Below are positions 1 to 11,268 of a stretch of DNA of 64,000 nt, in pieces (the first letter of the stretch is position 1; each line of letters begins with the position of its first letter). The stretch comes from Stemphylium vesicarium (taxonomy: Eukaryota; Ascomycota; Dothideomycetes; Pleosporales; Pleosporaceae). Below the pieces are notes generated by a model that was not told the DNA's origin, did not search any database, and was given only the letters and a program-made list of their open reading frames with translations. Made by a program: the position numbers and the translations under genes. The stretch covers positions 124,001-188,000 of the forward strand of contig QXCR01000001.1 of assembly GCA_004380135.1 (NCBI GenBank), read 5' to 3'.

Positions 1-1128
1 GTTGTAGAAAGCACCAAGTCCGGAAGTGGGGAGCGTGGTGAAGACCTGGATACCCATGTAGCAGTAGGTTTGAGGGTCCGTGAGAGCCTCCTTGAACTGG
101 TACATGCGAAACTTCTTGTTCTGAAGACCGGTTTGGTTGGATCGCACACGCTCCACCATCAGCTTCTTGTCCTCCTCGGACCAGCACTTGGCACGCATAG
201 GACTGTCAGGAAGTCTCCAAACGACGACTAATCCCCAAAGGAAAGATATGCAACCGTAGCAGATGAAGATGGCTTGCCATGACCTGATTGGCGCATTTCC
301 TGGGTTCTTTGTGTAGCTTGGGTGTCTGATTTGGGAGAATGCATATGCCAAAAGACCACCAACGATCTGTTGCATGCCATCTAGAAGATGAATTAGCTAA
401 TGACCCAAGCACTTCGGCCTATTCTCACTTACTCATCATGTACCAGTATGTCACAATGTGTGCTTGTTCGTCTCGTTTGTACCAGAGAGATGTCATGATA
501 AGGAAAGCCGGCTGGCAGACCGCCTCAAAGATACCAAGCAATGTTCGGACCGCGATCAGCGCCGGGAAGCTGAAGCAGAGGGCATGGCAGGCAAGCACTG
601 TACTCCATGCGAGGATGTTGAAGCCGAGGTATTTGGCGACTGGGACCCTTTGGAGAAGCCAGTTGGTGGGGTATTCGACGAAGAGCACAGCGAGGTAAAT
701 ACAGGTGGTGAGCCACCCAAACTTTAACGAGTCAGTGACGTATCTTGCAGAGATTGACAGCTTCATCTACTCACTGTCTGGTTCGACTGCAGGACTGGAA
801 TGTCCTGGCGGAGACCCATGATGGAAGTCATAGACATGGTACCCTTGTCGAGCGCCTGTAAAAAGTATGTGATGACCATGATGGGTAGCACACGCCTGTC
901 AATCATCCTCTTCAACCGCTTGTTCTCCTCTTCCGAGATGTAGACTTCTGTATTGCCTGCATATTGGGCGACTTCCTTGTCAATACGGTCGTAATTGACA
1001 TGGTCGCCCTTCTCGTCGCCCTCAGAGAACACGCGCTCAACTTGACTGATGTCCTTCTTATCGTCGGAGTGGCGAGTATTTTCGGGCAGGTCGTGCACCC
1101 GGTCGGCGCTGGATCTGGGGACAGCCAT
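1..1128 (-). CDS. MFS transporter, ACS/Dal5 (allantoate permease-like) family, 3' part outside window
   Basis: A plasma-membrane carrier of the anion:cation symporter branch of the major facilitator superfamily, which in fungi moves small organic anions, ureides or vitamins; the substrate cannot be read from sequence. I see three exons: 775-1128, 433-721 and 1-380, with introns 722-774 and 381-432 that have gtgagt/gtaagt donors. The start is the ATG at 1128; the codons just upstream are open but lack an ATG. About 341 N-terminal residues are present out of roughly 500 usual. They include the hydrophilic N-terminus, helix 1 starting at RRVLPIMVITYFLQALDKG, the helix 2 segment FGWLTTCIYLAVLF and the helix 4-5 region ALIAVRTLLGIFEA typical of the Dal5 group. 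The C-terminal helices lie beyond base 1. It diverges from the GH105 gene across about 1.2 kb. Family assignment is firm, substrate unknown. Confidence 0.88.
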
Positions 1129-2366
1129 ATTGAACAAACTTCCGGGGTATTGGCAAGGGAAGAAGATGGGATTGGGAATGAAAGAACCCCAGGACTCGCA
1201 GTGAACTGCCGAGATGGAGGGTTGCTTGACGTGATATTTCTATCCAGTTTAGATTGTCCGTCCGAGCGTCCCCCAGTCTACCCCATGCTAGCAGGCTACT
1301 CCGCAAATCCTGGAACAAAAACCTGCGCTTCAACGGCTAGGTTGTATTGACCATTCACGATCTGCACTTCTATCGCGTTTTGATAGTAGCATTCAGGCAA
1401 GCGTGCGGCAAGCCCGGCCAAGTGGGTGCCAATGCTGCTTGAGTCGCCAATTTTCAGGGTTCGCCAACCCCGCGACTATGCCGTCCACACAATTTGCGGA
1501 GTGCCGTATATTGCGGAGTCGTGCGCACGTAGGATCAAGCAATGTGGAGAGTGCCACCACTTGGCGCACGCTCCAGGGTGGTATCCTTGGTATCCTATCG
1601 GCGTAGATGACGCCGAAGGGCATCTCGGGTGCACTGGTGAATGCATGTGATGGGTCAAGCTCGTGCGAGTGCCATGCGAAGCCTTGGTGCTGGGCAAGAG
1701 GCGGCTGGTGGAATTATTCCTCCGCCCTCGTGTCGATGGCGGCTCGCTTTCCCAGATTGAGCTTGAGTCAGGCAGCCAAGCTCTTTCACGGCGGCCGCAC
1801 TTCCCTTCATGGTGCAGGCCGGATGATGACCTCTCAGGCGATTGGCCTCCCGCATGTCGGTATATTGATTGACGAGCGTCGGTGCAGTGCATGGCGAATG
1901 CGGAAAACATGCCAAACCGGGATCTCAGCATGCGATTTGAGCGCCTTAGTGTTGAGGATGCACGAGACGAGCATTGAGCCGCGCGCTCCAGGAACCCAAC
2001 AGCTGGAGCGATACCACGTGTGCCCAGTCTCTTGTCGGTACAGAGATGAACGATTTCGGGGCAGATGAGCACGAAATCTGGTAACGAATTGCATCATGTC
2101 TGCAATGTATACCGTCGGAGGCACTGGGGTTCCCCGGTTTTTGCACCCCGCTGCATAGAGCTCAACCGACGCGTATGACCGACGGGAGCTATCTAATACC
2201 CACTCGCTGCACTACGCGTGTAATAACATCTCGCGTCTTCCCTTCACGACTTTCGCATCCCAAGTAATTGGTAGTCATCGCTGATTGCGGTTCCGTATCT
2301 TGCGCTTAGTTGCTCAATAGCAACGACTTATTCAATTTATCCAATACCCCACAGCATACGTCCGCC
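1129..2366. other. Intergenic region between divergent MFS and GH105 genes
   Basis: This 1.2 kb stretch must hold both promoters. Overlapping ORFs occur on both strands between about 1390 and 2150, but they have no recognisable domain, no splice-supported extension and no clear codon preference, so I treat them as chance. No TATA box or repeat stands out. Confidence 0.5.
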
Positions 2367-3503
2367 ATGTCGACAATCACAGTACACGGCCTGACCAAAG
2401 GCCAAATAGACGAGAAGATCCTCCTCCTCACCCACAACCTCATCAACATCCACGACACAACAGGCGAGTTTTTGCTAAAGCTCGACGATGGCCGCGTGAT
2501 CGATACCAAAGGCTGGGACGGATGGGAATGGACACATGGCATTGGACTTTACGGACTATGGCACTACTACACGCTGACGGGCAGCACGGCGACGCTCGAC
2601 ATAATAAAGAGCTGGTTCGACAAGCAGCTCAGCAAAGGCACCACCAAGAACATCAACACCATGAGCCCGTTTCTTGCATTAGCGTACCTGTACGAGGAGA
2701 CAGGAAACAAGACGTTCGTTCCATGGTTGGACACCTGGGCGGAGTGGGTCATGAACGGTCTGCCCCGCACCAAGTTTGGCGGCTTCCAACACGAGACATA
2801 CAACTCGTTCAACAAGGATGAGCTTTGGGATGACACGCTCATGATGAGCGCGCTGCCACTTGCAAAGATTGGTCTGACTCTGAACCGCCCAGAGTATGTG
2901 GAGGAAGCGAAGCGCCAATTCATCCTACATTGCCAATATCTCTGCGACACAAGCACGGGGCTGTTCTTCCACGGCTGGAAGTGGGAAGACAAGGGTGGCC
3001 TGCAAGTCGGACACAACTTTGCCAGGGCACGATGGGCACGTGGAAACTCATGGTTGACAATCGCTATCCCAGATTTCATTGAGTTGCTAGATCTCAAGGA
3101 GAAGGATCCCCTGCGCCAATTCCTCGTCGGTATCCTCGAAGCGCAATGCCAGGCGCTGTTGAAGTGCCAAGAAGAGAACGGCATGTGGCGCACACTTCTC
3201 GACATTCCCATCTCAGAAGGCAGCTACGAAGAAGCATCAGCCACGGCAGGTTTCGCATACGGTATGCTCAAGGCGTGCCGCAAGCGATACATCAGCGGGG
3301 AGGTATACCTGCAGAGTGCAGTCAAGGCAATCAAGGCGGTCATGGGCAAGATCAGCCCTGAGGGTGAGCTGACGGAAACCAGCTTCGGAACGGGCATGGG
3401 ACATGATTTGCAGCATTACAAGGACATTGCAATTACCAGTATGCCGTATGGGCAAGCCATGGCCATCATGGCACTTGGAGAGTTTATGAGGACATTTATC
3501 TAA
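2367..3503 (+). CDS. Glycoside hydrolase family 105, unsaturated rhamnogalacturonyl hydrolase (YteR/RhiN-like)
   Basis: Enzymes of this family hydrate the 4,5-unsaturated galacturonic acid at the non-reducing end of oligosaccharides released by rhamnogalacturonan lyase, a late step of pectin side-chain degradation. The intronless 378-residue protein has the usual length for the (alpha/alpha)6 barrel. The stretch ELWDDTLMMSALPLAK (about residues 152-167) carries the conserved Asp pair that contains the catalytic acid, and FARARWARGNSW (about 216-227) is the conserved substrate-cleft segment. There is no signal peptide, so the enzyme is probably intracellular and acts on imported oligosaccharides. 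I chose the ATG at 2367; an upstream extension of the frame to 2310 begins only with TTG. The divergent ACS-type permease could be an importer for the same pathway, which is inference only. Confidence 0.9.
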   Translation: MSTITVHGLTKGQIDEKILLLTHNLINIHDTTGEFLLKLDDGRVIDTKGWDGWEWTHGIGLYGLWHYYTLTGSTATLDIIKSWFDKQLSKGTTKNINTMSPFLALAYLYEETGNKTFVPWLDTWAEWVMNGLPRTKFGGFQHETYNSFNKDELWDDTLMMSALPLAKIGLTLNRPEYVEEAKRQFILHCQYLCDTSTGLFFHGWKWEDKGGLQVGHNFARARWARGNSWLTIAIPDFIELLDLKEKDPLRQFLVGILEAQCQALLKCQEENGMWRTLLDIPISEGSYEEASATAGFAYGMLKACRKRYISGEVYLQSAVKAIKAVMGKISPEGELTETSFGTGMGHDLQHYKDIAITSMPYGQAMAIMALGEFMRTFI

Positions 3504-4206
3504 AGATGACATGCTATAAATAGAAGCAATGCAATTGAAGTTTGTTGCACGTCTCCCAGGCTCGTGGAGCAAGGCCAGAACCTTCTATGTGATGCAAGTA
3601 TGATGGGTCTCGTGCACGACGGAGGGTGGCTATGTATGAGGCAGTTGGGAATTGCGAAAATGCGAAAACGAGAACTGCGCAGAGTGTGTTGTTGAACTCG
3701 CGCACCGTTGGATGCGCTCTAGGACGCGGCGTGGGGTATGAGTCTCGGTGGTTCGTCGTGCGTGTAGCCATGTAGGAGAAATGATGGGCGCGACAGCCTT
3801 GATGCGTATATAGAAATGGCAGAGGCAGTGTATGGTCCTACAGAGATCTAATGTGGTTTAGCGATGCGATGAGTGAGGCTGTAGTTGTCCAGCGGGGCTG
3901 AAGTAGGCTACCGGCGTCAGCCGGGGGGTAGGTTGCGCATGGAAGCCCATGGAATTGTGTTGGCTCTAGATGATTCCTGTCTTGATACTGTGCATTCGCA
4001 GTGGAGTCGTGTCGTGATGGCGTGCACAAACAAATGGAAGTTGCAGACGGCAGGCGCATCTTGACAAGCAGAAGTCGCGATTGTTCTGCCCCTCGCCGCT
4101 AGCGTTGCTGGGGAAGGCGCGCTGGGCGGTGAGGCGCGATTGGAAGGGCAGAAAGGCGGTGATTGGGCAGGCTGCAACCTTCTCTGCAGTTCTGCCGCTC
4201 TGTCTA
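3504..4206. other. Intergenic region between GH105 and the HSP90 promoter
   Basis: It holds the GH105 3' end and the distal HSP90 promoter. ORFs seen here are short, overlap one another on both strands and resemble nothing. I see no further gene. Confidence 0.5.
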
Positions 4207-4219
4207 GAAGATTCTCGAG
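4202..4219 (+). promoter_or_regulatory. Heat-shock element upstream of HSP90
   Basis: The sequence gtctaGAAgaTTCtcGAg has four alternating 5-bp heat-shock units (nTTCn/nGAAn): two perfect (GAA at 4207-4209, TTC at 4212-4214) and two with 2 of 3 bases (gTC at 4202-4204, GAg at 4217-4219). It lies about 285 bp upstream of the HSP90 start codon and 14 bp before a TATATGA box. HSF trimers bind such arrays, so stress-inducible expression is expected. Confidence 0.75.
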
Positions 4220-4232
4220 CTCCACCAAAGGC

Positions 4233-4239
4233 TATATGA
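4233..4239 (+). promoter_or_regulatory. TATA-like box of HSP90
   Basis: TATATGA lies immediately downstream of the heat-shock element and about 265 bp before the start codon. A long leader containing an intron would account for that distance. Confidence 0.5.
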
Positions 4240-4382
4240 GCCCCAAACTCGAGCCTGCTCTACCACTTTTTCTTCATCGAATTGCTCTCTCCCTCTTCCA
4301 CTACACAGACATTCCAGTCTTGCAGCTCGCTCTTACCCACACACTATAGAAGAGCTCAGCAGTCGAACTACCCCGCCTACCT

Positions 4383-4476
4383 GTACGTCTTTCCCCACAC
4401 AAACCACACAGCCTAGGCCGCGGGGGGCATCTATTCTACTGCACGAACTCAATCTGACTTTCCTCCCTCTGCACAG
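4383..4476 (+). other. Probable intron in the HSP90 5' leader
   Basis: A GTACGT donor at 4383, a CTGAC branch-like motif at 4454-4458 inside a pyrimidine-rich tract and a GCACAG acceptor at 4476 form a 94-nt intron wholly upstream of the start codon. Splicing leaves a pyrimidine/CA-rich leader ending in ACCGCCGCC before ATG. Confidence 0.6.
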
Positions 4477-4503
4477 CTCCAAACACCTCACACAACCGCC
4501 GCC

Positions 4504-6615
4504 ATGTCTGGGGAGACTTTCGAGTTCCAGGCTGAGATCTCTCAGCTGCTCGGTCTCATCATCAACACCGTCTATTCCAACAAGGAGATCTTCCTACGAG
4601 AACTTATCTCCAACGCCTCCGACGCCCTCGACAAGATCCGATATGAAGCCCTCTCAGACCCAAGCAAGCTCGACAGCGGCAAGGACCTTCGCATCGATAT
4701 CATCCCCAACAAGGAGGCCAAGACCCTTACCATCCAAGATAGCGGTATCGGTATGACCAAGGCCGACCTCATCAACAACCTGGGTACGATTGCCCGCTCA
4801 GGCACAAAGCAATTCATGGAGGCTCTGTCAGCCGGTGCCGACATCTCCATGATTGGTCAATTCGGTGTTGGTTTCTACTCCGCATACCTCGTCGCTGACC
4901 GCGTCACCGTCGTCTCCAAGAACAACGATGACGAGCAGTACGTCTGGGAATCCAGCGCTGGTGGTACCTTCAAGATCACCGAGGACACCGAGGGCGAGCA
5001 AATCGGCCGCGGTACCAAGATCATCCTCCACCTCAAGGATGAGCAGATGGACTACCTCAACGAGAGCAAGATCAAGGAGGTCGTCAAGAAGCACTCCGAG
5101 TTCATCTCATACCCCATCTACCTTCATGTCCTGAAGGAGACCGAGAAGGAGGTCGAGGATGAGGATGCCGCCGAGGAGAACACCGAGGAGGGCGACGAGA
5201 AGAAGCCCAAGGTCGAGGAGGTTGACGACGAGGAGGAAGAGAAGAAGGAGAAGAAGACCAAGAAGGTCAAGGAGTCCAAGATCGAGGAGGAGGAGCTCAA
5301 CAAGACCAAGCCCATCTGGACCCGCAACCCTCAAGACATCACCACTGAGGAGTACGCTTCGTTCTACAAGTCGCTCTCCAACGACTGGGAGGACCACCTT
5401 GCCGTCAAGCACTTCTCCGTTGAGGGTCAGCTCGAGTTCCGTGCCATCCTCTTCGTTCCCAAGCGCGCACCTTTCGACCTCTTCGAGACCAAGAAGACCA
5501 AGAACAACATCAAGCTCTACGTCCGCCGTGTTTTCATCACCGACGACGCTACTGACCTGATCCCCGAGTGGCTCAGCTTCGTCAAGGGTGTCGTCGACTC
5601 CGAGGACCTTCCCCTCAACCTGTCCCGTGAGACTCTCCAGCAGAACAAGATCATGAAGGTCATCCGCAAGAACATCGTCAAGAAGACCCTTGAGCTCTTC
5701 AACGAGATCGCCGAGGACCGTGAGCAGTTCGACAAGTTCTACTCTGCCTTCGGCAAGAACATCAAGCTCGGTATCCACGAGGACTCTCAGAACCGTGCTT
5801 CCCTCGCCAAGCTCCTCCGCTTCAACTCCACCAAGTCTGGTGAGGAGCTCACTTCGCTTACCGACTACGTTACCCGCATGCCTGAGCACCAGAAGCAGAT
5901 GTACTACATCACTGGTGAGTCGCTCAAGGCTGTCCAGAAGTCGCCCTTCCTCGACACTCTCAAGGACAAGGGCTTCGAGGTTCTTTTCCTCGTTGACCCC
6001 ATTGACGAGTACGCCATGACTCAGCTCAAGGAGTTCGATGGCAAGAAGCTTGTCGACATCACCAAGGACTTCGAGCTTGAGGAGTCCGAGGAGGAGAAGA
6101 AGGAGCGTGAGGCCGAGGAGAAGGAGTACGAGGGTCTCGCTAAGAGCCTCAAGAACGTTCTCGGTGACAAGGTCGAGAAGGTTGTTGTCTCTCACAAGCT
6201 CGTCGGCTCACCCTGCGCCATCCGCACCGGTCAATTCGGTTGGTCAGCCAACATGGAGCGTATCATGAAGGCCCAGGCTCTCCGTGACACCTCCATGAGC
6301 TCGTACATGTCTTCCAAGAAGACCTTCGAGATCTCGCCCAAGTCCGCTATCATCAAGGAGCTGAAGCGCAAGGTTGAGGCTGATGGTGAGGACGACCGCA
6401 CCGTCAAGTCCATCACCCTCCTCCTCTTCGAGACCTCTCTCCTCGTCTCTGGTTTCACCATTGATGAGCCCGTTCAGTACGCTGAGCGCATCCACAAGCT
6501 CGTCTCCCTTGGTCTGAATGTCGACGAGGAGGTCGAGACCGAGCAGGAGAAGGGTGAGGCCGCAGCCGAGGCGCCCGCCGCCGCTGGCGAGAGCGCCATG
6601 GAGGAGGTTGACTAA
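4504..6615 (+). CDS. HSP90: Heat shock protein 90 (cytosolic chaperone)
   Basis: Cytosolic ATP-dependent chaperone that matures kinases, nuclear receptors and other clients with TPR and p23 co-chaperones. The uninterrupted 703-residue frame has normal length. The N-terminal GHKL ATPase (about 1-215) shows [19 protein letters not shown] with the ATP-binding Asn, DSGIGMT and [15 protein letters not shown]. An acidic, lysine-rich charged linker (about 215-265) follows. The middle domain (about 266-535) contains [12 protein letters not shown] with the catalytic-loop Arg. The C-terminal dimerisation domain ends in MEEVD, the TPR-binding tail of cytosolic Hsp90. The start follows ACCGCCGCC and matches the family start. 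Codon use is strongly biased to C-ending codons, as expected for a highly expressed gene. Upstream lie a heat-shock element, a TATA-like box and a probable leader intron. Confidence 0.99.
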   Translation: MSGETFEFQAEISQLLGLIINTVYSNKEIFLRELISNASDALDKIRYEALSDPSKLDSGKDLRIDIIPNKEAKTLTIQDSGIGMTKADLINNLGTIARSGTKQFMEALSAGADISMIGQFGVGFYSAYLVADRVTVVSKNNDDEQYVWESSAGGTFKITEDTEGEQIGRGTKIILHLKDEQMDYLNESKIKEVVKKHSEFISYPIYLHVLKETEKEVEDEDAAEENTEEGDEKKPKVEEVDDEEEEKKEKKTKKVKESKIEEEELNKTKPIWTRNPQDITTEEYASFYKSLSNDWEDHLAVKHFSVEGQLEFRAILFVPKRAPFDLFETKKTKNNIKLYVRRVFITDDATDLIPEWLSFVKGVVDSEDLPLNLSRETLQQNKIMKVIRKNIVKKTLELFNEIAEDREQFDKFYSAFGKNIKLGIHEDSQNRASLAKLLRFNSTKSGEELTSLTDYVTRMPEHQKQMYYITGESLKAVQKSPFLDTLKDKGFEVLFLVDPIDEYAMTQLKEFDGKKLVDITKDFELEESEEEKKEREAEEKEYEGLAKSLKNVLGDKVEKVVVSHKLVGSPCAIRTGQFGWSANMERIMKAQALRDTSMSSYMSSKKTFEISPKSAIIKELKRKVEADGEDDRTVKSITLLLFETSLLVSGFTIDEPVQYAERIHKLVSLGLNVDEEVETEQEKGEAAAEAPAAAGESAMEEVD

Positions 6616-7263
6616 ACGTATCGCCCAATTCGCCTGGTTTCGAAAAGTTCGGTCGGTGCTCTGATATCCCTTTCATGTGTCATGGCTTTCTTTTTCTTTC
6701 TACACCTCACTTGCATGATGGACGGAGCTTAATCCTTGGCGTCTTAGAGTGGTGGAACTTTATGCATCAATGAGTAAATGGATATCCCGAAATGTATCTT
6801 AGGTAGACTTGCCTATGGATAGTTTTTTCACGAATGATGAAATGTTCAAAAACAAATCTTTTGTTCTTTTCCAGTAAGTGGTGTTGTTTTTGCTACCAGC
6901 CCTCATGTCTTGCGCCAAGCATCACAACATTGATGGTCGACCTTGCACTACGTGTCGGTCTGATCATCACGTTTTCTTCCTACAGATGCGCAATTGGTGG
7001 TTGCGATCGGTCGCACACCGTTAGGGCCCAGAGCCGCTCACGCAACGGCGATCGTCCCGCGTCCAAAAAACAGGATCTCTCCGCAGCCTAGGCCACCTTG
7101 GTGTTTCCGTAATAGCAGGGATGAGGAGAGCGCATGACGTAGGAGGAAGCGCGTCCATCATGTCTAGAACGCATCCCGGGCTCAGTTCAAAGTTAATAAA
7201 TTCATTAACATTTACCATAGGCGCATAAACGTATCGAACAGTCCATCGTGCATTTATATCAAC
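6616..7263. other. HSP90 3' end and promoter of the next gene
   Basis: The T-rich stretch after the stop codon is the expected HSP90 3' UTR. The remaining bases up to 7263 form the upstream region of the LEA-like gene. No RNA gene or further ORF can be supported. Confidence 0.5.
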
Positions 7264-8761
7264 ATGTCAGCTGCAGACCAGCTTAAGCAGCAAAATGCCG
7301 CGCTCCAATGTACGTCAATAGGCACTACGCAGGGACTCTAGGCTAACGGCCACAGCAAGCATGGGGAGCATCTCTAAAGTCGCTGAATCGACTGCAAAGA
7401 AGCCAGCTACTACGACTCTAGCAAAGACGGCAGCATCCACTACCAAGTCCACGCCGGTCAAGAAACCAGTTGCGGCAACGACAGATGCTGCAGGCTCAGC
7501 TACTACACCGGTAAAGAGGGTTCCTAGGAAGCTGAATGCGGGCGGCGCATCTGCTTCTACTTCAGTAAACAAGACTGCGACCCCCGCCGCTACATCGACA
7601 CCTGCAAAGAAGCCAATGACCACTGCTTCGGCAGGCAAACCTGCATCTACCGCCACACCTATAAAGAAGACGCCAGTGACAACAGGCAAGGCAAACATCA
7701 GCGAAGCTTCGAAACCCGCTCGCACACGCACACCTCTTGGCACCACTAAACCACTGCCAGTCCGAAAGAACCCAGCTACTAGCACTCCGGCAGCCAAACC
7801 TGCAACTACAGTGAACAAGACAGCTAGCACTGCACCGGTCAAGAAGGCAACTAGCGCAACTTCTACAGACACGGCAAAGCCCATGTCAACAAAGGTCACA
7901 CCCGCCAAGAAGACACCAGCGAAGGTGAACCCCGATGGCACCACTCCTACCAAGATAAACCCTGACGGTACTTATCCAACCCCTCTTTCCGTAATGTTAG
8001 CTCATCCCGCTCCAGGCCAACTCACTCCCCAATCTACCATCGCCGCGAAAAAGCAACCCGGTGTCGTTGGGAAGGGCATCAATACCGCGACTGGCACTTT
8101 GAACAAGACCGTCGGTACGACGACAGGAGGGCTGAACACCGTCACTGATTCGGCTACTACAGGTGTGAATAACACAGTCAATGGGGTCACTGGATACGCT
8201 GGCAAAGGGCTGGACAAACTACCTGGCGGTGTTGGGAAGCCCGTAAAGCATGTGACGGATGGTGTGGGCAAGACAGCAACAGGCGCTGTGGACAACGCGT
8301 ATTACACTGTAGGAAGCGCGACAAAGGGTGTGCAAGGCACGGTTAGCAAGACTACTGGTGCGCTTGGAAAAGGTGATGTCAAGGGTACTGTAGCGGGCGC
8401 GACTAGTGGTGTCGGTATGTCTTTCTCTCTTCTCTCTCCATGATGCGGAGCTCAACTGACGTCTTGTCTAGGCAACACCGTCACAGGAGTAGGAAAAGGG
8501 GTAGGCAACACGGTAGGTGACGGGCTCGCGGGCCTTGGCGGCACAATAGGCGGTCCCGTTGGCGGTGTAGTAGGCAATGTAGGCAAAGGTGCAAACAACG
8601 CCGTTGGCGGCATCACGAGCGGACTCGGTGATGGCGTCACCAAGCTTGGGAAAGGAGATGTAATTGGAGGTGTTGGAAGTACGCTCGGGGGTGTGGGCAG
8701 GGGAGTCGGTGGTCTCGTAGGAGGCATCACGGGCTACGGAGAGAACGAGAACGAAAAGTGA
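7264..8761 (+). CDS. Low-complexity LEA-like protein, T/K/P-rich N-half and G/V-rich repeat C-half
   Basis: I do not recognise a named family. Three exons, 7264-7309, 7356-8414 and 8472-8761, join in frame through two short introns (a CTAAC branch in the first) and give 464 residues. The first exon is only 15 codons. Residues about 20-210 are a degenerate repeat of Thr/Ala/Pro with Lys pairs (PVKKP, PAKKTP, PIKKTP). Residues about 240-455 consist of Gly/Val/Thr/Asn repeats such as TTGGLNTV, VGNTVGDG and LGGTIGGPVGG, with periodic hydrophobic residues. There is no signal peptide or membrane helix. The composition resembles hydrophilic, disordered stress proteins of LEA type. A role in desiccation or chromatin is speculation. 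The repeats are coding: the frame stays open on one strand through the whole region and across both splice junctions. Confidence 0.7.
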
Positions 8762-10583
8762 AGGTGCAAGGTTGAGAGGTGGTTGTTGGGCATCGAGGCG
8801 ATGAACGAAGAGGAAGCCGAGATGGAATGGGACGAAAGCACCAAGGTTGCCGACTTCCGAGATGCGTTGGGTGGTGAAATAGGTGCTGACGCATAGCCAG
8901 AGGATGCGGGGTATCCTGGGGTCGGAAGGAGTAGTGATTACAGCTGATATACCAGATATACTTTAATGCATGATATTGTTTTGGCTATAATTGCTAGTGC
9001 ATCGCAACCGACCCCAAACTAAGACCAGCGAGCGAACGTGTTAGAACAATTACGGCGAGGTGTCTCACCGAGTCGCTTTTTCTGAGACGGAGCGGATGAC
9101 AGCAACGTGCCCGCCTGATCCATCCTTGCCATGAATGCACGTGCACGATCGTCCATCATGCCATTCTCCTCTCCTCTCCTAAGCCTTTTCTCGCGCTGCC
9201 ACGATGTCCAAGACGGAGCGTTATGACGATCATCTTGGAGAATAAGACCGAGTCGCTCCTTCTGCGGTACACCCCAGCATGACGCGTTGTTTCCACAGAC
9301 TTCTCCCTGACGCAAACATTCTGATCTTCAACCTTGGTATACTTCTGTGTATTCTGGGCAGTAGTTCATATCTTCACATGAACTCTAGCTTAGTGTGCTG
9401 CGCCTCTTTTGCGTCGTCAACTAGCATGTTTTCAAAATAATTGACATCACTCCGGTCCCTCGTATCTTCTAATTCGCTCAGTGCTACTAAAGCAAATAAC
9501 CACCGGTTTCGATGGATACGGACCACACTAGCCACAACAGTATCAGAGCCTGTGGCTCGCAAACCACTCGTTTTGCAGCGGAGCTTGCGACACGAGCACG
9601 GAGTTGCGCCGTGCGAGGGATTCGCTCTGCCGCTCCGGGGGAGGTGGCTTGCGTCAACATTGTGGGTTTTTGACAAGCCCCAAGGCTTGGTGTGCTCTGA
9701 CATGCGCCGCCAAAGCTTGATCAAACGGCCGGTGATGGACTGTTGCTCTTGTCACGCATCGCCAATGCTTCTTGGGCGTGGGGATTCTGGCGGTTGCACC
9801 TCATGTTCAAGACCAGATACCCCTGTCGATGCGTGGCCTCGGAGGCGCATACCCTCTCTCATTTCTCTCGCTGTGGACGTGACCGGGCGCAGAACAACAG
9901 ATCTACTTCATACAACAATCACGGCAGACTCGGCGAGCATCTGCGCCTTAAGTGTGCCTCAGAAACGAGGTTTTGGACCCTCTTTGCGGGAGTAAAGCCA
10001 CTTTCCAGGAGTAACCCGTCCACTTTCGCGACTAGAGTGAGCAAACTGTGGCTGAACTAGGCATTATTACCGGCACCATACCCTCAACGCAACGATAGCG
10101 CGTTTGACGAAACGATGCCAGAGAGCGCCCTTTCTGCAGCAGTGGCTTGAGCAACGCGGCCCTCCGTCAATACCCCGATAATTGGGTGAGGCTGTGCCTG
10201 AAAGGGATCGATTCAGGGATGTGAATTCACTCATGTACCAGATGGCCGAGGCTTAGCGCAAAGTTGATTTGCATGCTCCAGCGCCAATCTTGACGCTCGC
10301 TGGTGCTGCTTCATAAGAGACATCAGCTGCCCTCACTGCCGGTGGCATCTGCAAGTATCACGAAACAACACTACTCAGGTACCATTGGAGGGATATCTAT
10401 TTCGAGGGTGCGTCGCTTGATGAAGAGTATACGAGAGCAGTGCACTAACGAGGTCTAGATTCCTGTACAGTCTATCGCAGTGTCACCCCAAAGCAGCGTA
10501 TCACTACATCGTGAGGTCCTGCCCCACGAACCTCTGCTTCCTCATCTCAACCGACTACAACTCAATATCGCCAACCATCCACT
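8762..10583. other. Intergenic region, no gene supported
   Basis: ORFs of up to 184 codons occur (9441-9995), but they overlap others on the same and opposite strand, are rich in Arg/Ser/Cys and show no domain or splice continuation. The phrase accgagtcgct occurs twice (near 9069 and 9249) but without wider duplication. I see nothing else. Confidence 0.45.
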
Positions 10584-11268
10584 ATGTTCTTCACAAACGC
10601 TATCCTCCTGTCGATCGGCTTCACTAGTGTGCTCGCGGCCCCGATGAGGTACACCCGTCTTGAAGACCTTCAATGCCGCTGTCTGACATTCTCTACGAGT
10701 GCTGCTCCTACACTATGCACCTACCAAGAGCTTCTCACACTCGACTGGGAGACAGCTTACTCCCTCGCGTCAGCCAATAGACTCAAGATCCAGTTCGCCA
10801 GCGAAAAGACTACAACCAAAGTGCTCTCGCTACCCCGACCAGTACCCACCAGCATACTTGAGACGCTTCAAGAAGGCGAAGCACGCCCGCTAGACCCGTC
10901 GAAGAAGGTCCAGCACGAGAACCGTGTCATCTGCGGGTTTGGTGACGAGGTCGAACATGTCAACGGCCGTCCTGGCAAAAGCTTGACTCCTGAGATACAT
11001 TACGTTGGTACTGTACTCGGGCTCTTCATGCTGCTCTTGATCATATACCTTATCGGAGAGTACGTCTGGACTGAGTGAGCCATAATCATCACTGTGCTCG
11101 TTGTGGTACAGCCTTACTAACTTCGTTTCTAGGTTCGCCGCCCGCGCACGAAGTGTCAGATTGGAGGGAGACGAGAAGACACTATCGGCTGACTTTAAAG
11201 CATCGACACCGACACCGTCAGAGAAGTCGGAGTATGCTGCTTGCACTGCGCCGATGGAGTCTCCCTGA
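10584..11268 (+). CDS. Small single-pass membrane protein with signal peptide, unknown function
   Basis: Two exons, 10584-11074 and 11133-11268, are joined by a 58-nt intron (gtgagc donor, TTACTAAC branch, TTTCTAG acceptor) and give 208 residues. Residues 1-18 form a signal peptide (MFFTNAILLSIGFTSVLA). The lumenal or outer part is about 120 residues, with three cysteines near its start (CRC and LCTY) and one more before the membrane. A single helix of about 20 residues (VGTVLGLFMLLLIIYLIGEYV) follows. The second exon supplies a charged tail of about 45 residues beginning EFAARARSVRLEGDEK. The topology is a type I membrane protein. I do not recognise the family. The intron signals and the frame across it make it a convincing gene. 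Confidence 0.7.

Noticed and set aside
5107..6195. 362-codon minus-strand ORF opposite HSP90
   Set aside because: An antisense shadow of HSP90: its Leu/Val/Asp/Glu-rich translation mirrors the strongly biased codons of the sense gene.
9441..9995. 184-codon + strand ORF
   Set aside because: Overlaps another + frame and a minus-strand frame, has Arg/Ser/Cys-rich chance-like composition, and no domain or splice continuation.
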